A stretch of 64,000 bases of DNA from contig NC_069098.1 in the NCBI RefSeq assembly GCF_947172395.1, positions 4,395,001 to 4,459,000 of the forward strand, given 5' to 3'. Positions 52,750 to 62,434 of this stretch are shown here, piece after piece. This stretch comes from Bicyclus anynana (Eukaryota; Arthropoda; Insecta; Lepidoptera; Nymphalidae). Position numbers and translations under genes: made by a program. Every line of letters begins with the position of its first letter. Position 1 is the first letter of the stretch. The notes beneath the pieces are model-generated. The model saw only the letters and a program-made list of their open reading frames with translations. It did not search any database and was not told where the DNA came from.

Positions 52750-53330
52750 CTTGTAAACTTTAGCCTATAACTCGTGCGCATTGACAGCTGGCTACCAAAC
52801 AACCATACAAACAAAGTACAAACATCATTCGAGCTAGTTGTCAAGTTAATCCACACAAGCTGTACTTAAAAGAAACAAAATATGACACTCAGATGTTTGA
52901 CACGGAGATACCGTCTGCCTATTTTATAAGTCTTTGGTTAGTATTTACTATATGCCTATTTCATGCCTATATCATTAACATTAGCTTTGCTAAGCGGCGC
53001 ATTCATCCGAGGCTAATTGACGTGTATACATAGTCTATAATTAATGCCTATGGACCTATTAAATACTGATTATGATAGATAAGCTACGTACACTGCAATA
53101 TTATAATAATATTGTAATTATGATTCTGTGATTTACAACGCAATATATATGTCCCTCTGAAATTCACCATGATAATTTAAATAGCGTTATTTATAATTTA
53201 CAATTAATATTTTATTTGAAGCCTATTCCCAATTGTGGGATATCAATTCACAAATACGTATAAATCACGAGCTCAATACTTATAAACCAGTTCAAAGTTG
53301 TTTGTACCTACTTGTGAGATCTATGCCTAC
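52750..53330. other. Unassigned AT-rich stretch
   Basis: No gene or family recognised; short ORFs only. Confidence 0.4.
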
Positions 53331-53339
53331 TTATAATAA

Positions 53340-53480
53340 AATCTGTAGAGAGGTCAATTCTGAACATAAAATATATTTCCAAACTAACTATCAGGGGGTG
53401 ATTAGTGATCGATACAGATGCCAAAAATGCAATCAGTAAAATTTTTGTCTGTATGTCCGTCTGTATGTTCGTTATCAGAA
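53340..53480 (+). mobile_element. Helitron-like family D part
   Basis: ATCTGTAGAGAGGTCAATT, GATTAGTGATCGATACAGAT, AATGCAATCAGTAAAATTTT and GTCTGTATGTCCGTCTG: inverse of 33860-34015. Confirms that region as a repeat. Confidence 0.6.
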
Positions 53481-53674
53481 CAAAGTCAAGTCAAAAGGCA
53501 TTGTGATAGTGTATTACATTTAGTAGTGCAACTTCGACATGATCCAAAGAGATTATCCTTCGTCAGTGTTAATGCAGACAACCGTCAGTTAACGAAACCA
53601 GTGCTAATCTCTCCCAGCACTATGAATTACGGATTTGTTATGTGCGTTTGAATTTGCACCGTAATTTGCCCAGT

Positions 53675-53872
53675 AGTAAGCCCAAACTTCCAAACATCAC
53701 GATCGTGAGCCGCCTGCATTCAGCGAATACCTGCGACTCGCTGGATGTCGTCAGTCCGCCTGGTGAGGGGTTGACCAACTGTCACTTTGGACCCCCAACA
53801 TTCATCTGCTCTTCGTATAGTGTAACACGCCCATTGCCACTACAATTTTTTATCAAGATTGTCTTGGATTTC
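53675..53872 (-). mobile_element. RTE-type LINE fragment
   Basis: CTTCCAAACATCACGATCGT, GAGCCGCCTGCATTCAGCGA, CCTGCGACTCGCTGGATG, GACCCCCAACATTCATCTG and CACGCCCATTGCCACTACA follow the order of 28558-28745. No CAT-repeat tail, diverged. Confidence 0.75.
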
Positions 53873-53903
53873 ATTTGATGCTTAATAATTCTATCTATAT
53901 AAC

Positions 53904-53925
53904 CTTCTTCGTTTTGCAGGTGACA
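53904..53925 (+). promoter_or_regulatory. Weak acceptor-donor splice-like junction
   Basis: CTTCTTCGTTTTGCAG ending at 53919 followed by GTGACA. The acceptor half is good, the donor half weak, so it is less convincing than the sites at 13293 and 41428. Confidence 0.2.
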
Positions 53926-53988
53926 TTATTTTAGTATATTATTCTTAACAGATCAAAATTAAAAAGAAAATAAGTTACTTTATCCCCT

Positions 53989-54351
53989 AAGAGTTTCCTA
54001 AACTTTTTTGTGTCGTAGACATGTTTTTGCCCTTGCCATGTTTTTCCGTGTTGGGTAGACCCCCTACTTATTTGATATTGATTTTCTGTATCCTACAACT
54101 TACACAATTTTATAAACATAAATATAATATTTTTTTTACTTCATAGTTACTTTTAAAATAATGTATATGTTTTGATATTAAAAGATAATATGATATAAAA
54201 AAATTGTACTATCAGTGTATGTGTTATGATCTACTATCGTGGAAACCATTTTCATTTGATGGACCTCCAAATTTTTTTTTTGCTGACAATAACCCCTCGC
54301 AGTTTGTCATAGACCCCTAGGGGTCGATATAGACCACTTTAGGAATCACTG
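53989..54351. mobile_element. hAT-like non-autonomous element
   Basis: The right end, read inverted, is CAGTGATTCCTAAAGTGG, the CAGTG-type end common in hAT elements; the left end AAGAGTTTCCTAAACTTT is its diverged partner. GTAGACCCCCTA and TAGACCCCTAGGGG inside are also inversely related. 363 bp, AT-rich, no transposase. 8 bp target duplication not clear. Confidence 0.55.
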
Positions 54352-54354
54352 CCC

Positions 54355-54715
54355 TAGGGCCTGAAATAGTCGCTAATACGCAGATAAATTCCGTTACCAC
54401 TTTCATAATCCGAATAATACAATTGGCAGCGAAAACCACCGCTTTATACATATAATAAGTGTACGTTTTCAATATCTCTAATTTGATACATTCCATTGAA
54501 TGTATAGTTAGCGTTAACCACAAATGAATCAATGGGCAGCGAGCAGCGTATAGAATCAGCATCGATTATCACAACCGCACAGTAATTATTGGTTGTGTGT
54601 ACCCAATTATTATTATTATTGACGGTTGAACGCATCGCTGCTCATTCGCTAATGCTATTGTGAACGATTTCATGTAAATGAGTTTCCAAATATAGATATT
54701 CTAAACCAGACAACA
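54355..54715. other. Unassigned stretch
   Basis: Two overlapping minus ORFs of 63-81 codons lack motifs. Composition is balanced at 54440-54640; possibly unique. Confidence 0.35.
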
Positions 54716-54717
54716 CG

Positions 54718-54880
54718 ATGGCCGTGACAGCCCAGTGTGGTGAGGGTTGGAATCCGATCCGGGGTATGTACAACTTTTCAGTTGTAAGAAATGAAATATC
54801 ACGTGTTTCAAACGGTGAAGGAAAACATCGTGAGGAAACCTGCATACTAGAGAATTTTCTTAATTCTCTGCGAGGTGGAC
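54718..54880 (+). mobile_element. SINE-1 copy, internally shortened
   Basis: ATGGCCGTGACAGCCCAGTG head, GGTTGGAATCCGATCCGGGG (B-box region), AATATCACGTGTTTCAAACG, CATCGTGAGGAAACCTGCAT, ending at TTCTCTGCG. About 25 bp between boxes and the distal 3' end are missing. Confidence 0.8.
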
Positions 54881-54899
54881 TTTTCTTTTCAAAGTTGTA

Positions 54900-55555
54900 A
54901 GTTTCAGTCATTTTCCAGTGCGACGTTACATTTTTTTATTCTTAAAAAGAATATTTGCCATATTTTTTTTGTTTGAATATGTCCAATATTCCCATTCCCC
55001 TCCAACTAGTCGGGAAGACTGTATTAAGAGTGGGTACGACAATAAACCCACAGGGCGGGGATCGGACCACCACCCCTCGGTGATGAGTCCGACCACTCTT
55101 ACCTTTGAGGCTCTATACGTATACATTTATCGCTTGTGATATTGTAGCGGTTAATGTCGAAATATTCTGATCCAATTTTAAAAATTCTTTAACCATCAGA
55201 AAGCCACGTTATTTGTGAGTGCCATAGGCTTTTATATCCCAGTATTCTGTGAATTCCATTTTATTCTGAAATCACTCTAACAACAGAAATATCAAAGCAG
55301 AGTTGTGCTGCATACGGCGGCCTACTAACTGTATTTCAGTATTTCCTAAAACTCATTATAGGTCACAAAAAGCCATGCGATCCAGGCGAGAGCTCGCACT
55401 AGAGCATAGAGCATATAGAGCAATATATGCGTTAATTACTGAGTCACCAACACAAAGGCATATCAACTGACTGAAAGCTTCATATTAGCAACTGAATACG
55501 GAACTTTGCTGAAGCTGAAGCGTATATTCGCGTACTTTTAAATACGTATACATAT
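54900..55555. other. Mostly unassigned; Helitron-like B fragment at 55143-55260
   Basis: 55143-55260 holds TAGCGGTTAATGTCGAAATA, AGAAAGCCACGTTATTTGTG and AGTGCCATAGGCTTTTATAT, like family B. 55000-55100 is GC-rich and unassigned. Confidence 0.45.
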
Positions 55556-55560
55556 GTATA

Positions 55561-55866
55561 CTGAGCCGTGATAGCAGATAGATAGCCGAGATAAGACCTC
55601 TGTCTCCGATTCCGGAGGGTGTGGGTTTGAATCCGAACCCACACCCTCCATTTTAAGAAATTAAATATCACGTATCTCAAACGGTGAAGGAATACATTGT
55701 GAGGAAACCTACATACCAGAGAATTTTCTTAATTCTCTGCGTGTGTGAAGTCTGCCATTCCGCATTGGACCAGCGTGGTGGACTAAGGCCTAACCCCTCT
55801 CATTCTGAGAAGAGACTCGAGCTCAGCAGTGAGCCGAATATGGGTTGATAATGAATGATGATGATG
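55561..55866 (+). mobile_element. SINE-1 copy A of a tandem pair, with internal hairpin
   Basis: Head CTGAGCCGTGATAGCAGATA is rearranged (GATAG repeated); the B-box region is followed by an inverse copy of itself (55614-55649), replacing the GGTCCGGGG segment. The body and ATGATGATG tail are intact. Confidence 0.85.
55614..55649. repeat. Perfect 14 bp hairpin in SINE-1
   Basis: GGAGGGTGTGGGTT (55614-55627), loop TGAATCCG, AACCCACACCCTCC (55636-55649). The left arm is native SINE sequence; the right arm is its inverted duplicate. Confidence 0.95.
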
Positions 55867-56183
55867 TATACTGAGCCGTGATAGTCCAGTGGATATGACC
55901 TCTGTCTCCGATTCCGGAGGGTGTGGGTCGAATCCGGTCCGGAGAATGCACCTCCAAATTTTCAGTTGTGTGCATTTTAATAAATTAAATATCACGTGTC
56001 TCAAACGGTGAAGGACAACATCGTGAGGAAACCTGCACACCAGCGAATTTTTCTTAGTTCTGCGTGTGTGAAGTCCGCCATTCCGCATTGGGCCAGCGTG
56101 GTGGACTATTGGCCTAACCCCTCTCATTCTGAGAGGAGACTCGAGCTCAGAAGTGAGCGGAATATGGATTGATGACGACGAAA
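55867..56183 (+). mobile_element. SINE-1 copy B of a tandem pair, near full length
   Basis: GTATACTGAGCCGTGATAG start (the same leader as copy A), A box GATAGTCCAGTGGATATGAC, B box GTGGGTCGAATCCGGTCC, full body, 3' end GAGCTCAGAAGTGAGCGG and a short decayed tail. Confidence 0.9.
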
Positions 56184-56189
56184 TAATGA

Positions 56190-56950
56190 AAGACGGCGTT
56201 ATAATTATCTAATTCCCCTACATATTATAGTGTTAGAGATATCGGTGCTAGGGACCTCAGAGCCGAACCATAGACGATAGAGTAGGATATAATATTATGA
56301 TTCAGTTATGTTCTGTGGTAGTAATGGCGGGACGTGTTCTTTATACTTTGTTAACTATTTATTAATTGTTATAAGACAACTTCTGTGTTTGTATAAATAG
56401 TTTATTTAACTCATTACCTTGACTCCCCAGTTGTATCAATAAACTTAACAACAGAAAGAATGCTCATAAGCTTGTTTGAAAAAAACCATGTCTACCGATT
56501 TGACCAAGTTGTACAAGAGATAAAGTTTGATGAAATATCTATATCACATCACAACGCAATAATTGTTTCCCAGAGAAACGTAATTCTGTAAGGTGAAAAT
56601 AAATCAGGTTTATATTCCTCTTTTTAAAAGCAACGTTGTACTAAGCTTAATTCTGTAGACGGGAAACGCAATATTTCGCTGTCCATTGCTCAATTAATTT
56701 AAAGCAACGAAGGCACTCTGCTCATTACGCTGGCAATGTATCGCCATTATAAGGCGAGCGCGGCTAATCGCATTACGCTGCTGCCATGTATGAAATGTAA
56801 TTAACGCGTTGCTATTTTAAGTCGCTTAGAGTACAATTTTAATGGTTACTCAGACCTTGTTGATATTTTTATTTAATAGCTATTAAAAGAACAATTTCTT
56901 AAAGTTTCTGTATCTTGGAAACGGATCTGGCGATTTAGATCAAATTTTCA
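56190..56950. other. Unassigned, partly unique-looking
   Basis: 56640-56850 has GC-balanced sequence (for example GGCAATGTATCGCCATTATA, CGCGGCTAATCGC) and no match to window families; it might be conserved non-coding DNA. The rest is AT-rich. Confidence 0.4.
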
Positions 56951-56952
56951 AA

Positions 56953-57145
56953 TCTATACTAATATTATAAAGCTGAAGAGTTTGTTTGATTGAACGCGCT
57001 ACTCTCAGGAACTACTGGTCCGATTTGAAAAATTCTTTCAGTGTTAGATAGCCCATTTATCGAAGAAGCCTATAGGCTATATATTATCCCCATATTTCTA
57101 CGGGAACGGGAACCAAGCGGGTTAAACCGTGCGGCGTCAGCTAGT
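56953..57145 (+). mobile_element. Helitron-like family A copy, full length
   Basis: TCTATACTAATATTATAAAG start, GAACGCGCTACTCTCAGGAA, ATAGGCTATATATTATCCCC, GTGCGGCGTCAGCTAGT end. Confidence 0.85.
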
Positions 57146-57197
57146 ATACACATATAAAAATAGAGTAATCAAATACTAGAAACGCATAAATGGTTTT

Positions 57198-57520
57198 GAC
57201 GACCTCTGCGGCGTAGTTGGTGTAGTGCTATGGATTTCAACAGAGAGGCCCTGGGTTCGATTCCCAGTGCAGGTCAGTGTAGGATTTAATATTGTCGAAA
57301 TTGGCTCAGGTCTGATCCTGAAGTTACCACTCTACCACCAAAGACGTATCGCCAAGAGATTTAGCGTTCCGGTACGATGCCGCGCAAGCCGTCCGAGGTA
57401 TGGGTAGAATAAACTTGTATCTCTCCCAAGTAGGTAAGCCCGTTTACATATTATACTGCAACGTCACTTAACATCAGGTGGATGATATAGCAGTCAAGGG
57501 TTAACTTGTCATGGATTAAA
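57198..57520 (+). mobile_element. SINE-2 copy, diverged, near full length
   Basis: GACGACCTCTGCGGCGTAGT head with a longer D-loop region, B box GGGTTCGATTCCCAG, then AAAGACGTATCGCCAAGAG, AGCGTTCCGGTACGATGCC, ACATCAGGTGGATGATATAG. Lacks the GGTGGGAGGCTTCGG block. Confidence 0.8.
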
Positions 57521-57559
57521 ACTTAGGGTAGGGAGGATGAATGGAAGGCGGACAAACAA

Positions 57560-57765
57560 CACAAAAGACTTACAAGGCAAGGGTAAACAGAATTGTTGGA
57601 AGGGGAAGGCCAAGGTAAACCTTCCTGGACCAGTACATTATCAATAATAGTCAAACTTGTATAAAAGACTTGATGAGTATGGAAGAAGCAAGGAACGTAA
57701 GCAAATTTCGTAGCAAGTCGGATGAGCGTAGTCTCTGTTTATCCACACGGTAATGAAGCGTAGTG
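57560..57765 (+). pseudogene. Non-LTR RT C-terminal remnant
   Basis: One frame reads RIVGRGRPR, an in-frame TAA, TFLDQYIINNSQTC and IKDLMSMEEARNVSKFRS, then a stop near 57752. The GRGRPR-x-TFLDQ pattern with a following helix (MEEARN) is typical of the extreme C-terminus of LINE reverse transcriptase proteins. It directly follows a SINE-2 copy. Confidence 0.5.
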
Positions 57766-58676
57766 ATGTACCTGTGTAGATTTTGGTTTTCTTTGTCTTT
57801 ATGTTTCTCAGAAAACGCACAATAAATAGTTTTAAATATTATAATTCAAGATAAAGTTCAGTTATTTAAATGATACTTCAAAACTATACGAAATGGCGAT
57901 ACAAGTATTGTCTACGAAAAATGCGATTTTAAATCAGATAAAACCATTTTCAAATCAGATGACAATGATATAGTAATATACTGTTGAATCAAGAGTCGGA
58001 TATAAAAGGCAGTAATTCTTGAGACGGCGCGTATTGTGAGGAGGTTCCTCACTCTGGAGCCCTGACCGCCGGTTGCTTGGGCACTCAAATGTCCCGCAGC
58101 GGGAAGGGTTGATTTTTTTTATAAATTTTTAATAGTGTTTTATATTTATATCAACATTGTTACAAATTTAAAAAAAGAACTAATAAATAAATGAGAGGAA
58201 AAAAAAGTGGTAAACTAGATTACAAGTTAATTTAATATTAGGAAAATAATTGAATATCCAGCATCCACACAAAAATAGCCATTCAATTGCTACGAGTTTT
58301 GGGGTAATCAGCGTACCATTCAGTTAGTTAGCCCCAAATTCTGAATCAAACGTCGGTTCACATTTCGTAGATCTCATTTGTGATGCATAAAGCTGTATGA
58401 ATTAACGTGCATGCACCGTATTTACCTGCTTTGAATACTATGGTTACTATTTGAATGAATTATCTAAAACAAATAAATTCTGGAATTGAAATTTATTGTA
58501 GTAGTTTAGTAGAGTTTGCTTAGAAAGTAAAGTAAGTTTCTACTTTCTCTTAGCGCCCGGCAAATTAAAAAAAAAATTGTAGGGCATTACCAAAATTATA
58601 GTGCACTGGGCATATTGGATTAACTCAGTTTAATACTTACAATTTAAAAAACATAATAGAGGTAGTATATGAAATT
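57766..58676. other. Mostly unassigned; retroelement-like GC patch
   Basis: 58020-58105 is GC-rich (GAGCCCTGACCGCCGG, CAAATGTCCCGCAGCGGG) followed by AT-rich sequence, like a non-LTR coding end and 3' UTR; family unknown. Confidence 0.35.
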
Positions 58677-59000
58677 AAGACAATTAGCCTCTTTTGTTTA
58701 CCTCAGACCCCATTCGGACATTAAAAAAGCGTTCAAATACAAAAAAAAGCATTCCCAAGTATATGTTTACATGTCAGCGTTTTAAAAACGCGACGTTTTT
58801 ATTTTCGAGCAGTATTGTTAAATTTTGGGCGTTGGAAATAGACCTTCATTTAACTTCATACTATATTTGACCGCTTTTTCAACGACCGTTAAAAAACGCT
58901 CGTGCGAATGGGGACTCGGTTTTGACGCACTAGTGACATATCTAATAGTGTAAAATCTTTGTTTCGCTCTGTTCATAGATTATTTAGGATAACATAGGAT
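58677..59000 (+). repeat. Dispersed repeat H1, copy split by a MITE
   Basis: AAGACAATTAGCCTC...TTACCTCAG lies left of the insertion and TTTTGACGCACTAGTGACAT, ATCTAATAGTGTAAAATC right of it. The uninterrupted arrangement is at 8917-9030. Confidence 0.65.
58705..58916. mobile_element. MITE inserted in repeat H1
   Basis: Ends are AGACCCCATTCG and CGAATGGGGACT; AAAAAAGCG and AAAAAACGCTC lie symmetrically inside. The interior has GCGTTTTAAAAACGC, a perfect palindrome. 212 bp, no ORF. Flanks CCTCAG and ACTCGG are similar but not identical, so the target duplication is decayed. Confidence 0.65.
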
Positions 59001-59292
59001 TTGGGTTACGATAGGCAGCCTATATGAGTCGCAGTCTTTCACAATCTAATTTTGTTTAGAGGTCAACATTCACCGCAGTGCGCTTGGCTCACACGAATTT
59101 TAGTACCAAATTCACCAATTTACTGTCTAATCTATCTACTGAATCAAAGTCTAGAATTTAGGGCAAACTATTTATTTATAGAAGAGGCTATGCCAATGAT
59201 CGTGACTTCGTAAATATGTTTTAAAGGCTTCAATATACGAGATTCTATATTTAACTACCTATTGTTTTGTTATTTGTATGTCCACGATTTTG

Positions 59293-59506
59293 ACGTGACA
59301 GCGTCTTAACATTCAATGGAGCCGGGCGATTCGAAAAAAGATGACGTCATGAGTAGGTCCCTCGTTTTAGGGTTGCCAACTTTTTTTACAAGAAATAAAG
59401 TATATTCTGGTCTATGAAGATTATTAAACAGTATTTTAGAAAAGCGAACATTTTATTTTGAAAAATGCAACCATTCCATCAGTATTTTCTTATGACGTTG
59501 TCACGT
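59293..59506. repeat. Possible MITE with GACGTGACA-type ends
   Basis: ACGTGACAGCGTC (59293-59305) and GACGTTGTCACGT (59494-59506) are inverse with one mismatch. The interior is AT-rich with GATGACGTCATGAG near the left. No target duplication confirmed. Confidence 0.35.
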
Positions 59507-59814
59507 TCAACTATCGTCAGTAAACCGACTTTACAGACAATCGTTTTTTTTTAAACAATGGTGATTTTTTGATTCTGATATAATATTTGTAATATTTCAA
59601 TACTCATTGATATTGGTTTATTTAGTATTTTTGGGGAAAATTATGAACTCTTAAACGTGTTCTAGAACTTTATACTTACATACCACGAGTATAAATATGC
59701 CTGATAATCATGTAATACACAAACCGAGTTTTACGCAGAACAATTCGCGAGCTTCCACTAGTAATTATTAATTAAAGTTACAACATTAATTGAGAACATT
59801 AACAGTAGCAACAT

Positions 59815-60022
59815 TAATAACCCATATTCGGCTCTCTATTGAGCAAAAGTCTCTTCTTAAAATGAGAGAGGTTAGGCTAATAGTCCAAATTCAATCAAGT
59901 GCAGATTAGCAGACTTCATATACACGTAAAGAATTAAGAAAATTCTCAGGTAGGTATGCAGGTTTTCTGACGATGTTTTCCTTCCCCGTTTGAGACACAG
60001 ATATTTATTTCTCAAACATTTA
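59815..60022 (-). mobile_element. SINE-1 3' two-thirds
   Basis: CCCATATTCGGCTCTCTATT, AATGAGAGAGGTTAGGC, GAGACACAGATATTTATTTC. Stops before the head; diverged. Confidence 0.75.
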
Positions 60023-60365
60023 TTTACAGTAGCAATTTTAGAAAATATGATACCCAAAGACATCATACATGTACAAAAAGATTCTTTCTGATGTTTGGGG
60101 CTGGTGTCATTTTAGGGTCGATGTTATGAAACAAAGTTGGGGTGTTTCAACCCTTATCAAGTTTCAGTCAACGACTACGGAAGCACACACAAAGAATTTT
60201 TTGCATGTCCGTGTTCCGCAAAATCATGTTACGTACATCCTTAATATATGCAGATGTCGCTGATACCTAAATTCGTTTCGGGTGTTTTGATTTTTAAGCG
60301 TTTGGAGTCATGAAGGCTTTAATTTTAAGTGAACTATAAGTAATTAATATAAATTAAATAATTAC

Positions 60366-60665
60366 CATCATCATTAACAACCCATATTCAGCTCACCGTT
60401 GAGCAATCTCCTCTCAAAATAAGGGTAGGCAAATAGTCCATCACGCTTGCCCAATGCGGATTGGCAGACTTCACACACGTAGAAAATTAAGAAAATTCTC
60501 AGGTATGCAGGTTTCCTCATGATGTTTTTCCTTCGCCGTTTGAGACACGTGATATTTAATTTCTTAAAACGCATATAACTGAAAATTTTTAAGTGCGTGC
60601 CCCGGAACGGATTTATCTATGCCTTCCGAATCGAAGAAGAGATCACATCCATTGGATTATTACAA
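60366..60665 (-). mobile_element. SINE-1 copy, near full length
   Basis: CATCATTAACAACCCATATT, CCATCACGCTTGCCCAATGC, TTTGAGACACGTGATATTTA, GCCCCGGAACGGATTTATC, GAGATCACATCCATTGGATT. The B box is altered (GAACGGATTTATCTATG). Confidence 0.85.
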
Positions 60666-60726
60666 AAGTATTACTTATTTATCAAAATCAATTTATTTAA
60701 TTTTTACCTATTTGCTAACTGAAACT

Positions 60727-61112
60727 GCCTCGTTGGTTCATTGGTTATGCTATCTGGTTTGGAATCATGAGGGGCTATGAGATACTGATGATATTATGAG
60801 ATATCATCAGTAGATATATAGATGATTTAAAATTCCTAGAACAAAGGTAATATACTTTGTTCTAGGAATTTTCAGTTAAAATTCTCGGCCTTCCCTGTGC
60901 TTCGGAGAGCACGTAAATCTGTCGGACACAGTCATTTTATTACATTTGGTAGATTTCGTTAATGTACTTAATATATCACATTACCCACCAAACCGCATTG
61001 AAACAGTGTGGTGGGTTTAAGCTCCATATCCCCTCTTCAAAAAAAAAGGGAATGGCCCTGTAGTGGCCTTTAAAATAGACTGGTAATAATGAATGAATGA
61101 AATATTTGCTGT
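60727..61112 (+). mobile_element. SINE-3 copy with two internal hairpins
   Basis: Head CCTCGTTGGTTCATTGGTTA, damaged B box, then hairpins at 60785-60810 and 60829-60872, TTCGGAGAGCACGTAAATC, AGTGTGGTGGGTTTAAGCTC, GGCCTTTAAAATAGACTGG and an AATGAATGAATG tail. No coding capacity. Confidence 0.8.
60785..60872. repeat. Two adjacent perfect hairpins
   Basis: CTGATGATAT/ATATCATCAG (60785-60794, 60801-60810, loop TATGAG) and AAAATTCCTAGAACAAAG/CTTTGTTCTAGGAATTTT (60829-60846, 60855-60872, loop GTAATATA). The right arm of the second is native SINE-3 sequence. Confidence 0.95.
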
Positions 61113-61114
61113 TG

Positions 61115-61555
61115 TATTTCCAATTAAGTAAGTAATACTTTTCTACGGCATTTCAGAAAAACCGTTGAATTATTGAGGAAAAAATTTGTCTTGCCTTAAT
61201 AACCAAAGTAACATTCCCCAAAAGATCTGCCAAAACTTCCAAATCTCACTTTACTAATATTAAAATATTACCACAAAAGATTGCTAACTTCTCCCCGTCC
61301 TGTGAATGTCACTTGGAATAATTTCCATTTCAAAGTTCCCTCGGCCGGTCTATTCCGATTTTATGGGATTAAATACTTTGATAATGGAATGTCTAATAAT
61401 TTAAATATTATCTCGATCTTTTATTGCTCGGAGTATTTTATTTGGGGCCCTTTATAATGGTATCGCACCAGCTATGACAGTTATTGTACTAGTGAAATGT
61501 AATTCTAGAATATTATATCAAAATTCTAAGAAATATAAATTATAAATCTAGTATT
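61115..61555. other. Unassigned, partly unique-looking
   Basis: 61290-61460 matches no window family and is GC-balanced in part (CCCTCGGCCGGTCTATTCC). No gene. Confidence 0.35.
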
Positions 61556-61556
61556 C

Positions 61557-61803
61557 TGGTCCGGGACATGTCTCTCCAATTTTTTAGTTGTGTGTATTTT
61601 AAGAAATTAAATATCACGTACCTTGGTGAAGGGAAAAATATATTGGTCAAGAAAACTTGAATACCTGAGAATTTTCTTAATTCTTTACGTGTGTAAAGTC
61701 TGCCAATCCGCATTGGGCCAGCAGCGTGGTGGACTATTAACTAACTCTTTTCATTCTGAGAAGAAACTTTTGTTCTACAATGAGCCGAAAGGGTTATTAA
61801 TGA
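61557..61803 (+). mobile_element. SINE-1 copy, head lost
   Basis: GGTCCGGGACATGTCTCTCC, AAATTAAATATCACGTACCT, AATCCGCATTGGGCCAGCAG, CATTCTGAGAAGAAAC, ending ATGAGCCGAAAGGG. The AAACGG segment is deleted. Confidence 0.8.
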
Positions 61804-61826
61804 TATATCAAAAATATTTTTAATTA

Positions 61827-61965
61827 GATGGCCTCCGTGGCGCAGTGGTATGCGCGGTGGTTTACAAGACGTCATGGGTTCTATCCCTAGCTGGGCCGAT
61901 TGAGATGTTTAGCCAGTCCAGGTCTAATGGGAGGCTTTGGCCGTGTCTAGTTATCGTAACGTAGT
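61827..61965 (+). mobile_element. SINE-2 head half
   Basis: GATGGCCTCCGTGGCGCAGT (A box), GGGTTCTATCCCTAGCTGG (B-box region), CCAGGTCTAATGGGAGGC, GGCCGTGTCTAGTTAT, then similarity stops. Reverse of the common 5' truncation. Confidence 0.85.
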
Positions 61966-62059
61966 GGGAAGTTTAGGTGTGTGTAACACTTAAACCAGTG
62001 TCTTCATAATAATTATATTTCGCGATTATATGCCTAATATTAGTTAGGTTATTAGGGTT

Positions 62060-62175
62060 GAGAAAATATAAAGCTGAAGAGTTTATTTGTTTAGTTGAAC
62101 GCCTTTTGTCGGGATCCGTAGCTAATTTGGATTGAAAAATTCTTTAAATTTTGGATAGTTCACTTATCGATGAGG
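62060..62175 (+). mobile_element. Helitron-like family A fragment
   Basis: ATATAAAGCTGAAGAGTTTA, GAACGCCTTTTGTCGGGATC, TTGAAAAATTCTTTAAATTT and TCACTTATCGATGAGG, diverged and without the 3' end. Confidence 0.5.
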
Positions 62176-62299
62176 TCTTTAGACCATTATATCATCATGA
62201 TACGACTAATAGGTAGCGGAGCATCAATGAAAAATGTAGCAACAACGGGAAAATATATTTCTTTTAAAAACTTTCTTTGCGTTTCGTTTTAAAAGTTCT

Positions 62300-62340
62300 G
62301 AAAAGGTCTACACGCGGACGAAGTCGCGGGCGTACGCTAG
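62300..62340 (+). mobile_element. Helitron-like family C 3' end
   Basis: CACGCGGACGAAGTCGCGGG then CGTACGCTAGT, the 3' terminus only. Confidence 0.5.
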
Positions 62341-62431
62341 TGTACAAATGGCTGTATATGTGGAATATACTGCCATTTGTACATACAATGTACAAATTAC
62401 AATATAAGTGGAATATACTGTCATTTGTACA
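62341..62431. repeat. Two tandem hairpin units
   Basis: Unit 1 62341-62383: TGTACAAATGGC ... GCCATTTGTACA around TATATGTGGAATATAC. Unit 2 62389-62431: TGTACAAAT ... ATTTGTACA around ATAAGTGGAATATACTG. Spacing 48 bp. It abuts a Helitron-like 3' end. Confidence 0.85.
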
Positions 62432-62434
62432 CAC

